Made by a program: the position numbers and the translations under genes
Source: Planctomycetota bacterium
GTDB lineage: Bacteria; Planctomycetota; UBA1135; GCA-002748355
Assembly: GCA_011321845.1 (NCBI GenBank)
Contig: DROQ01000135.1
Location: 1 to 40,642, forward strand
DNA: 40,642 bases
Reading direction: 5' to 3'
Part shown: positions 6,584 through 13,798 of the stretch, one piece after another
How the letters are laid out: every line of letters starts with the position of its first letter
How positions within the stretch are numbered: the first letter of the stretch is position 1
The notes under the pieces: model-generated
Database searches by the model: none
What the model was told of the DNA's origin: nothing
Seen by the model: the letters and a program-made list of their open reading frames with translations, nothing else

Positions 6584-8179
6584 ATGCTAAGAATCCCCCC
6601 GCTGTCCTTTGTATTCGGCTTGCTTGTCCTTCTACCGGGTTGTGGCGGTGGGAGTGGTGGAGGGGGCGGAAGCCAGCCCCCCACCTTGACACTCAGCTTT
6701 AAGCGTCTGGATGGATCCGGGCTCTCTTCGATCCAGGGAACCCTTCATCTGAGCAGGGGAGGTACAGCAATCACAGGGGCTAGCCCCTCGGTGACCGCGT
6801 CGAGGGGGAGCCTGGGAGTTGTCACCGAGCTTGGGGCGGGGGATTATCTATTCACTCTTACACCCACCCAAACGGGGGAGCACCGGGTCACTGCGAGCTT
6901 CGAGGGGCAGAGCGTCAGCAGGACCCCCATCGTACTCGGATCGGTGGATCCAAGCTGGGAGCAACCGATGGCCGTGGAAGGGCTCGTCAACACGGAGGGC
7001 TACGAGGATGGAGTGACCATTACTCCAGATGGGAGCTACCTCTTTGTGCAATATGGCCCATGGCGCTTCAGCGCGATCCAGCTCTTCAACACTCCTAGGG
7101 CCTCAGGGGGAGCCGGGGGGAACCGGCTCTCCCCAACCCGCTTCAGCCATGCATGGATTGACACCACCATTGGCCCCACCACCTCTCCGGAGCGTCCCGG
7201 TCTTTTCAACGGGCGCTTCTCGGGAACCACCCTTCTCCACAACTCCAACCTCTGGGGAATCGGAGTGGATCAAACAACCTTTTTTGCCCCGATCACGATG
7301 TTCTACGGTTTCAAGAGGCAAAGTGACGGCAGCTACCGGGAACCCTTTTACCTGGCCTTTGAAGACGCAAACGACGCCATCATGAACCCCTTTGGACTCA
7401 GCTTCAGGATGGACGGAGGAAACAAGGCTACAGTTCTTTTTTCTCTGGATGATCCAGGGGACCCCGTCAAAGTGGACAAAAACAGCAACGGTACTTTCGA
7501 TGTAGACCCTCGCTTCGATGTCTACACCTTTCAAGCCACTCTTGGCCAGAACAACATCCTGGGAGTATTCCAGCAGGGGAATCCTCCCAGCCGAGGAACC
7601 CAATTCCCTTCCACTCTGGTCGAATTCGGAAGGACAGGTAAGAACGGGATCTATGGGACCCAGGGCAACCCCCACCTCTACACCCTGGCGGACGGAACGA
7701 TCAAATCCATCTGGACGGACGACGAATACGACGACAGCGACAGCGACCCCGACAACGACGCCGACTTTGGAGACATTTCCGTCTATGTTCTCACTTCGGG
7801 GACCTTTCCGAATGGGTCCTGGACGAAAGTCGTTCTCCCCCCCACAGTCAACGGAGGAGGAAACCAGATCCAGCCTTTCTTCACGGGACAAGGCCTCTAC
7901 TTCACCCAAGATGTGAACATTCGCTACTGCCCCTATTCCGGGACCGACAGCGCCACCGACTATGCCAACGACAGCCTGTGGACCAGCTCTTCCATCATTC
8001 TGGGAAAGGACACGAGCACGGCCGCCCTGGGAAAAATCATCGCCGTCGGAGAGCCCACCATCGCCACGATCAAGGGCAAGACCGTCCTCTTCTTCGTCTA
8101 TGTCCAGGTCCGGGGATTTGACGCCACCTCAGGCCTCCCCGACTTGGACATGCAAGCCGGCTACGTGGAAAAACGATGA
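6584..8179 (+). CDS. exported lipoprotein with Ig-like N-terminus, unknown function
   Basis: A 531-residue lipoprotein. A hydrophobic signal sequence ends in the lipobox LLPGC with Cys20 as the lipidation site, followed by a Gly/Ser linker. Residues 30-115 look like a bacterial Ig-like (invasin-type) beta-sandwich. The remainder has blade-like stretches (GVTITPDGSYLFVQYG, TPDG-type motifs) that could form a propeller, and an acidic run (DDEYDDSDSDPDNDADFGD, about residues 386-404) likely to bind calcium. The C-terminus reads SGLPDLDMQAGYVEKR. It is probably attached to the outer membrane or periplasmic face. The 3' end is echoed by a relic just downstream, so a tandem paralog once existed. 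No enzymatic motif is evident. Confidence 0.75.
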   Translation: MLRIPPLSFVFGLLVLLPGCGGGSGGGGGSQPPTLTLSFKRLDGSGLSSIQGTLHLSRGGTAITGASPSVTASRGSLGVVTELGAGDYLFTLTPTQTGEHRVTASFEGQSVSRTPIVLGSVDPSWEQPMAVEGLVNTEGYEDGVTITPDGSYLFVQYGPWRFSAIQLFNTPRASGGAGGNRLSPTRFSHAWIDTTIGPTTSPERPGLFNGRFSGTTLLHNSNLWGIGVDQTTFFAPITMFYGFKRQSDGSYREPFYLAFEDANDAIMNPFGLSFRMDGGNKATVLFSLDDPGDPVKVDKNSNGTFDVDPRFDVYTFQATLGQNNILGVFQQGNPPSRGTQFPSTLVEFGRTGKNGIYGTQGNPHLYTLADGTIKSIWTDDEYDDSDSDPDNDADFGDISVYVLTSGTFPNGSWTKVVLPPTVNGGGNQIQPFFTGQGLYFTQDVNIRYCPYSGTDSATDYANDSLWTSSSIILGKDTSTAALGKIIAVGEPTIATIKGKTVLFFVYVQVRGFDATSGLPDLDMQAGYVEKR

Positions 8180-8254
8180 AAGTGACCCTCCAAGGGCTGT
8201 TTGTCTAGAGCCTTGCCCGGAACCTTCCCTGGGAAGTTTCAGGCATGCTTTGGC

Positions 8255-8356
8255 TTCGGCGTGCTTCCGGGTCCTTCCAGCCTGGACATGCAGGCGGCTT
8301 ACCTGGAAAAAACTGGAATCGGAAAAACCTTCGAGCCCGGATGCAGAAGGTCCTGA
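8255..8356 (+). pseudogene. relic of a paralogous lipoprotein C-terminus
   Basis: The frame at 8255-8356 reads FGVLPGPSSLDMQAAYLEK, which aligns with FDATSGLPDLDMQAGYVEK at the end of the intact lipoprotein about 75-150 bases upstream. The DNA also matches (ggacatgcaggcggcttacctggaaaaa-like versus ggacatgcaagccggctacgtggaaaaa-like). The frame has no start and runs a few codons past the equivalent stop before TGA at 8354. I read it as the 3' remnant of a tandem duplicate whose body was deleted. It overlaps the antisense 3' end of the next gene. Confidence 0.65.
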
Positions 8357-8973
8357 CCCAGGACCTTTCCATCAGGCTCCACGCGGACCTTCCATCTTCC
8401 ACCGGTATCGGAAGCCACGTAGCCGAAGGCGATACGTTTTTCTTTGTCGCCTTCGGGGGTATAGAAGAAAGTGACACAATCATCTCCACTTGGCCATTCG
8501 AAAGCATAGGCAACCTGTCCGGGCAGGAGATCCCCATACCTTGTCTCCTTGCTGGTCACGATCATCCTCAGGTTTTTCAGCACTTTGCCGGAATGGTTCT
8601 CAAAAGTCACCCAGCAGAGACCCTGAACGAAGTAGGCGGCGACCAGGACGACGAAGAAGAAGGGAAGGTTCAAAGGAACCAGCCAAGTCCCCCGGGCCAG
8701 GCCCTTGGGAGAGGGTGTCTCATCCAGCCCCATTCCAGAGGGAGAGCCTTCTCTTCCCCCTTTTCGCTTCTTCCGGATTCTGTGCAGGACCATGATGCCG
8801 TACAGGACAAATCCGCAGACCACCAGAAGGATCTCAAGAAGAAGCGCCAGCCCAAATACCCTGGCCCATAGGGTTGTCGGGTTGAAAGCCCAAAGAACAA
8901 AGGTGAGGGAAACCAGAACGAGGGGGGTGGCTCCACAGTAAAAGATCCAGCGTTGGAGTTTGGGGGTGGACAT
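8299..8973 (-). CDS. membrane protein with C-terminal extracytoplasmic domain, unknown function
   Basis: A 224-residue protein from the ATG at 8973; an in-frame upstream ATG at 9084 would add 37 residues without obvious protein-like character. It has transmembrane segments at roughly residues 10-30 (GATPLVLVSLTFVLWAF), 35-60 (FGLALLLEILLVVCGFVLYGI) and 100-120 (LNLPFFFVVLVAAYFVQG), with a very basic loop (HRIRKKRKGGREG) between the second and third. The last 100 residues are a beta-rich soluble domain (LKNLRMIVTSKETRYGDLLPGQ, AYAFEWPSGDDCVTFFY). It lies 114 bases downstream of nhaA on the same strand and may be cotranscribed. Its 3' end overlaps the lipoprotein relic on the other strand. I recognise no family. 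Confidence 0.6.
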   Translation of the reverse strand: MSTPKLQRWIFYCGATPLVLVSLTFVLWAFNPTTLWARVFGLALLLEILLVVCGFVLYGIMVLHRIRKKRKGGREGSPSGMGLDETPSPKGLARGTWLVPLNLPFFFVVLVAAYFVQGLCWVTFENHSGKVLKNLRMIVTSKETRYGDLLPGQVAYAFEWPSGDDCVTFFYTPEGDKEKRIAFGYVASDTGGRWKVRVEPDGKVLGQDLLHPGSKVFPIPVFSR

Positions 8974-9087
8974 TGCTCCATGGAGTCTATTCCAAGCTGT
9001 CCAGGAGGTCCAGCCCAGCCCGGGATGGCAGCCCGAATTCCGAGGAAGGAAGCGAAGGTCTCCTTCCTCGGAGAGGCTCAACAAGGT

Positions 9088-10461
9088 TTAGACTTCGAGC
9101 TCGTTTTTCTTTCCTGGAGCCAGTGAAGGGGCATCCTCCAGAGAGACCTCGATCACCGGTTCGCCTGTGGAGGTTGGAGCCGATGGGGCAAGCTCGCTTT
9201 CCAATGCTGCCTCCGCCTTGGTCCTGCCGAAGCCCATCATTTTTCCGATGAGGATGGCGCTGAGACCCACGAAGCCCGAAAAGAGGGCGCCCATCTTTGC
9301 TTGCCCTTGCATGACCGGGTCGAAAAAGGCCGCGCCGGCCACGAAGAGCGCGACCGTCAGGCCGAGCGCGGCCACGTAACCGGCCATCAGGAGGTCCCGG
9401 AAGGTCATGCCCTTGGGAAGCGGAAAACCGATTTTTCCGCCCAGCCAACCCATCAGGGTCACGCCACAGGTTTTGCCGATCACGAGCGAAGCGAGGATGA
9501 TCCAGGTCATGGGTCCAATTCCGGCAAGCTCCACCCCGGCGTTGGCGAAAGCGAAGAAGAAGAGGCCGAAGTCGACAAAGAGCTTGGTCTGGTGCTCGAA
9601 CATGTGCAGGGCGGCGTGTTCCCCCTCGGCTTCTTCGAAGAGACCGGTGTCCCGCTTAGGGGCGGGGAGGAAGGGGACAATGGGCACGAGGGCCAGGGCG
9701 GGATGCAAATGCGCCATCATGAGGCCTGCCCAGGAAATGGGCCCCGCAATGAAGATATAGGGCTTCCAGTCCTTGACGCCCATCTTGCGCATGGCGAAGG
9801 CGAGAGCCACGCCCACCCCTACGAGACCCAGCCAGGCAGGGTTGGCAGGGTTCGCGGGATCCCCGTAGAACACGGCGATGATCCCCAGGCCGATGGCGTC
9901 GTCCGCGACCGCCAAAAGGAGGAGGAAGTTGATCGCGGGATGGCCCTTGCCGAAGACGGCTTTGGCGACCAGCCACGCGAGGGCGATGTCCGTGGCGGTG
10001 GGAATGCCCCAGCCCTTGGAGAGGCCTCCATCCCCCCAGAGCTTGCTGCCCTCGGGAAAAACCCCGGGGGCGATTCCGTGGACAAGGAGCAGGGCGCTGA
10101 AGAACACCAGAACGGGTCCCATGACCCCACCCAGGGTCGCCAACAGGGGGTTCACAGCGCTCTTGATCGGATTGAGGCTTCCTCCCGGCAGGCAGGCCTC
10201 GGTGATTTCCTTGGCCGCGATCCCGAAGAAGAAGACCATGAAAACGTCGTTGATCAAAAAGTGCAGGCCGACGACATGCCCGAAGACCGAGAAGTGCAGG
10301 TTCCAGATCGAGTCCCCGTGCTCCCCGTGGATCTGTCCAAAAAAGTGGTGGTACCAACCGGGTGCGAGGTTGGCGGCTACAAGGGCCGCGAAAACCCCCA
10401 CAATCAGTGGGATGGAAAATTCCTGAAGAAAATTGACAAGACCTTTTTTCGGACTGCTCAC
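9088..10461 (-). CDS. nhaA: Na+/H+ antiporter NhaA
   Basis: A 457-residue inner-membrane antiporter that exchanges internal Na+ for external protons and so controls pH and sodium. The TM4-TM5 signature is clear: GIPTATDIALAW (Asp158, matching E. coli Asp133) and AVADDAIGLGIIAVFY, where Asp187-Asp188 correspond to the ion-binding Asp163-Asp164 pair. There are about 11-12 hydrophobic segments. Length exceeds E. coli NhaA (388 aa) because of a long loop (PAPKRDTGLFEEAEGEH) and a charged C-terminal tail. The start is GTG at 10461, behind an AGGGGGGAG ribosome-binding site. It lies downstream of yfdX on the same strand but behind a 400-bp gap, so it probably has its own promoter. Confidence 0.92.
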   Translation of the reverse strand: MSSPKKGLVNFLQEFSIPLIVGVFAALVAANLAPGWYHHFFGQIHGEHGDSIWNLHFSVFGHVVGLHFLINDVFMVFFFGIAAKEITEACLPGGSLNPIKSAVNPLLATLGGVMGPVLVFFSALLLVHGIAPGVFPEGSKLWGDGGLSKGWGIPTATDIALAWLVAKAVFGKGHPAINFLLLLAVADDAIGLGIIAVFYGDPANPANPAWLGLVGVGVALAFAMRKMGVKDWKPYIFIAGPISWAGLMMAHLHPALALVPIVPFLPAPKRDTGLFEEAEGEHAALHMFEHQTKLFVDFGLFFFAFANAGVELAGIGPMTWIILASLVIGKTCGVTLMGWLGGKIGFPLPKGMTFRDLLMAGYVAALGLTVALFVAGAAFFDPVMQGQAKMGALFSGFVGLSAILIGKMMGFGRTKAEAALESELAPSAPTSTGEPVIEVSLEDAPSLAPGKKNELEV

Positions 10462-10865
10462 TGCTCCCCCCTACTCACGCATGGATGAACGACTGGCCGG
10501 ACTCCATGGATGGGCCCGTTCAAGAACCTGTCGTCGATCGCATCCCTGCTTCTGAATCCAGGCCCGAAGGGGCCATGGGAATGAAACAAGCAGGAAAGGG
10601 AGCGATCCCGCTTTTATCCCTCCAAGTTCCTTGGGGTATTGGGAAACCTGTGGGGGCGGACGCCCTCCTCCGGGAACAAGCAATGCCGCATCCCTGAAAG
10701 GAGCGTTCGTGAACCCCCAGAAAAAAGGCTTAGGTCCAGGCCTGGGCCCTGACAACCCGCAAAGACCTCAGAGAAGATCGGTTGCAGGCGATCAGGGCCA
10801 ATTCGAAGGGGGCGATCCGAACCCCAAGACAAGCACTTTTGTCTGAAATGAAGGAAATCCCCGGG
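10462..10865. other. 404-bp intergenic region, no gene supported
   Basis: This stretch lies between the start of nhaA and the stop of yfdX, both on the minus strand. Short open frames exist on both strands but none looks protein-like or has a good ribosome-binding site. It must hold the nhaA promoter. I could not fit a known sodium or pH-responsive RNA motif by eye, and no strong terminator with a T-tract is visible. Confidence 0.5.
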
Positions 10866-11840
10866 TTATTGCTTGTTCTTGGGAGCCTTTTGACTATGCC
10901 GCCTGAGGGCTTTCAAACTTTTTTTGATTTTCTCGAAGAAGCCCGTTCCCTGCTTTTTCTCCGCCGTCTTTTTGGCGATCTCGGTGATCTGATCATAGAT
11001 GGCCTGGTATTCCTTGGGGGATCCATAACCCAACAACTCGGCAAAGTGCACTTGTTCCCTTGCCAGATCCAGACTCTCCTCAAGCTCTTTTTGTTCCTTG
11101 TCGCTCCTGTTTTTCTTCTCGGCGAGAACTTCGGCATCGGAGAGAAGAATGGAGGCTCTAAGAACAGGAAGGGGAACAATGGTCTCAGTTACGACCAAGG
11201 TATTGAGGACGTTCGTGAGAGCCGTCTTGGCTTTCTCGATTTTCCCCCGGTCGAGCAAGGGACCAATGGCCTTGATCGCCGAGGGATAGATCCCCAGGGG
11301 GATATTCGTTTTCCTCACGATGAGTTCGCTTGCGAGGCCCCCCAGAAGATGACGGGCTTTTTGGAGTTCACCGCTGTCGAGATAAGCCTTGGAACGCTCG
11401 ACCGCCTTCTTGATGAATTCCTCGTTGGGGACCAGATCCACCTGGCTGAGTTCCACGGATACAGGAACGAGAGCGAGATCGGGGTAACGGGCGACCACGA
11501 GTTCCAGTTTTCCAATGGCCATGGCAAGGTCATCCAAAGCTTTTTCCTGATTTCCCTTGTTGAGGGAATCCAAGGCGTCCTTGGTAAGTTGGAGAGCGCG
11601 AACCGCCTCCTTGACGATATGTTCCCGCTTTTGGGTCACTTGCCCCTGGGTCTGATTCAGGGCCCGGTCCTGCGTTCTCTTGGTCTGGCGATCCTGGTCC
11701 TTGGCCTTCTTGATCGAGGCATTCTGGACGGATTCCGCTTGGACCGGGTTTTTCGAACCCTTGGACTGGGAAAGAAGGGTCCCGGGAACCGCCAGGAAAC
11801 CTAAAAAAACCAATGAAGCAACCATTCCCTTGATTTGCAT
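10866..11840 (-). CDS. YfdX-family exported protein
   Basis: A 324-residue protein with a signal peptide (MVASLVFLGFLAVPGTLL) and a lysine/glutamine-rich linker. Residues 75-250 match the YfdX fold: ALQLTKDALDSLNKGNQEKAL, the KLELVVARYPDLALVPVSVE segment, LLGGLASELIVRKTNIPLGIYP and NTLVVTETIVPLPVLRASILL, all hallmark phrases of the family. The C-terminal 60 residues are charged and helical. The start has a strong GGAGGAGG site. YfdX proteins are all-helical periplasmic proteins linked in enterobacteria to acid and antibiotic stress and proposed to act as chaperones; the biochemical role is unsettled. The gene stands between the formate dehydrogenase operon and nhaA on the same strand with gaps of 161 and 404 bases. 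Confidence 0.8.
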   Translation of the reverse strand: MQIKGMVASLVFLGFLAVPGTLLSQSKGSKNPVQAESVQNASIKKAKDQDRQTKRTQDRALNQTQGQVTQKREHIVKEAVRALQLTKDALDSLNKGNQEKALDDLAMAIGKLELVVARYPDLALVPVSVELSQVDLVPNEEFIKKAVERSKAYLDSGELQKARHLLGGLASELIVRKTNIPLGIYPSAIKAIGPLLDRGKIEKAKTALTNVLNTLVVTETIVPLPVLRASILLSDAEVLAEKKNRSDKEQKELEESLDLAREQVHFAELLGYGSPKEYQAIYDQITEIAKKTAEKKQGTGFFEKIKKSLKALRRHSQKAPKNKQ

Positions 11841-12001
11841 TGTCGACCTCCTCCTTGATGGGGGTTACCCCGGATCCTTCATGAACTCGAATGACCCGGG
11901 AAAAAAATAGTAGAAAGGAGGATCCGTGCACGAGATCCGCGGCGCTTTGATTAGGACCCACTCCAAGGATTCCAATGGGAAAAATGGAAAAAAAATTCGC
12001 T

Positions 12002-13798
12002 CTATCTGGACGATGCCTCTGAGCAATGTTTCAGACAGAGGAGGGCCATGGCGGTGCCATAACTGCGGCCGAGTTCGTGCGAATCGATGAAGGTGCCGTC
12101 GATCTCGCTTGTGGCGAGAACGCGTTTTTGCAAGTCCTGGCGGTATCGATCGGCAAGGGAGCGGGAGACCCGGGCGAGGGAGCGAATGGCGAGGACGCGG
12201 CCCCAAAGGTCGTAAAAGTAGAAGAAACCCCCATAGATGTTGGGGGGGGTATGGTCATCGTATTTCCGGGCCCGTTCCATCTCCTGGTGGAATTTGAGGG
12301 CGGTGTCGAGGGCGGTCCTGAGGCGTTTCCTGTCGGAGGCGGACCAGACAAAGAGGGCGGACTCGCAGAGGGGCATGCGGCCCGCCGCGCGGATGAGGGC
12401 CACGCGTGGGAGGGCGCGCCCAGCCCATTGGGAATAGGTAAAGCCACCGTTCCTGGCCCGGCAGCGTTGGAGGGAGACAAGGGCTCGAGGAACCAGGTCC
12501 TTGGGGAGCTTGGCACCCTGGGCCTTGGCCAGGTTCATCACGTGGAGGACGCTGGCGGTGACGAAGGGATTGCGGTACTCGTGTCTGAAGGAGCCGTCAC
12601 CCTGTTGCCTGGCCCCCAGTTCCTGGACAAAGCGCTGCAGGGCCGCCCGGAGCTTGGACTCCTTGAGACCACAAAATTGTCGGGTCTCCAACATCCGGGC
12701 GAAGAGCTGAATGGGGTAGACCTTGGCCCAGATCCACTCGTCCCGATCGGCGTCGGCGTAATGCTTGGGATCCAGGAGGTAGGCAAGGCCCAGGGAGATG
12801 GCAGGGTCCAGGAGCGCTTCACGCCCCTTGCGATGCTCGAGTAGGGCTTGGAGGGCCAAAGCCGTCACCGCACAGTGCACATTGGGAAGGCTGTCGAGCC
12901 CCCCGAAATCGTAGTTACTGTCTTCGAAACCTCCGTTGGCCCGCTGCATTCTGAGAAGGAAGGCAATCGAACGTTCCCTGAGCAGCGGAAGATCCTTGGG
13001 ACTTCGGTTCCGAGTGGTGCCGGGTGCCTCGGGGTCGGGGTCTTCCGGCAGCCGACGCCAAGTCCAGAATCCCCGGCGGAGAGGGCCGAAACCCTCCAGC
13101 TCGGCCGCCGCGCGGGAGGCGAGGGGGCTGGGTCCATGGGCCAGGGTCCGGAGAAGCTTGTCGGAGTCCTTCTCGTGGTGGGCGAGAAAGGCGGCGGTCG
13201 CCCCGAGAAAACGCCAGGAGGGAGAACCCTTGGGCTTCTTCTGGTAGAGCGTCCAGGCCCCCTCGGCATCCCCACGGCCAAGGGCGGCGAGCAAGGAGGC
13301 GACGGCGGGCTCGGGGCGAAGCTCGGGAACCTTGGCCACTCGGGCGAGTTGCTCGCGTAGCCAATAGGGTGAGAAGGTCGACAGACCATGCCGGCGCAAC
13401 AGTTCTTTTCCGCCGGGGTCCAGGACCAAGAAACCGGGTTCGATGAATTGGAAGGGCCGAAGAGCCCAGCGCCCTGCCTCCCTGGGAGTCGGCCGGGCAC
13501 GGCAGAGCACGAAACGCGCAAATACCGGCCGCAGAAGGGGTTCGGAAAAAAAGCCGGCCCGCATATAGAGATCCAGCTCCGGCAAGCGGTCCATGGGTGT
13601 CCCCGGAACGCGGGGGACGTACCAGAGGACCTTCTTGCCCTCTTTCTCGGCACGTTTCAACGCGGTCGCGATGTCGGAGATCCAGGGCAGGTCCTCCCCC
13701 ACTTGGGCCGCCCTGGGGCTTGGACGGACATGCCGCACCTGGGCAGGGAGGCCCAGGTGCCCGGCCACCAAAAAGGCGAAACCGAGGAGCACCCTCAC
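12002..13798 (-). CDS. exported thioredoxin-like plus alpha/alpha-toroid (prenyltransferase/squalene-oxidase repeat) protein
   Basis: A 598-residue protein beginning at a GTG that overlaps the fdhA stop as GTGA. The first 20 residues are a signal peptide. Residues 35-150 resemble a thioredoxin-fold domain (DIATALKRAEKEGKKVLWYVP, GFLVLDPGGKELL) but lack a CxxC pair. Residues 280-590 hold repeats of the terpenoid-cyclase/prenyltransferase toroid: MQRANGGFEDS, ARQQGDGSFRHEYRNP, RCRARNGGFTYS, and a final GTFIDSHELGRSYGTAMALLCL. There is no DxDD or DDxxD cyclase motif, so a sterol or hopanoid cyclase activity is unlikely; related planctomycete proteins are uncharacterised. Coupling to formate dehydrogenase is the main clue to its function. 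The next gene downstream, yfdX, lies 161 bases away. Confidence 0.75.
   Translation of the reverse strand: MRVLLGFAFLVAGHLGLPAQVRHVRPSPRAAQVGEDLPWISDIATALKRAEKEGKKVLWYVPRVPGTPMDRLPELDLYMRAGFFSEPLLRPVFARFVLCRARPTPREAGRWALRPFQFIEPGFLVLDPGGKELLRRHGLSTFSPYWLREQLARVAKVPELRPEPAVASLLAALGRGDAEGAWTLYQKKPKGSPSWRFLGATAAFLAHHEKDSDKLLRTLAHGPSPLASRAAAELEGFGPLRRGFWTWRRLPEDPDPEAPGTTRNRSPKDLPLLRERSIAFLLRMQRANGGFEDSNYDFGGLDSLPNVHCAVTALALQALLEHRKGREALLDPAISLGLAYLLDPKHYADADRDEWIWAKVYPIQLFARMLETRQFCGLKESKLRAALQRFVQELGARQQGDGSFRHEYRNPFVTASVLHVMNLAKAQGAKLPKDLVPRALVSLQRCRARNGGFTYSQWAGRALPRVALIRAAGRMPLCESALFVWSASDRKRLRTALDTALKFHQEMERARKYDDHTPPNIYGGFFYFYDLWGRVLAIRSLARVSRSLADRYRQDLQKRVLATSEIDGTFIDSHELGRSYGTAMALLCLKHCSEASSR

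Noticed and set aside
7727-7771. Acidic Asp-rich codon run as a possible repeat array
   Set aside because: It is a short calcium-binding-like acidic stretch within the lipoprotein, not a nucleotide repeat.
10462-10560. Possible sodium-responsive riboswitch upstream of nhaA
   Set aside because: I could not fit a conserved nhaA-associated RNA structure to the sequence by eye; only small unstable stems are present.
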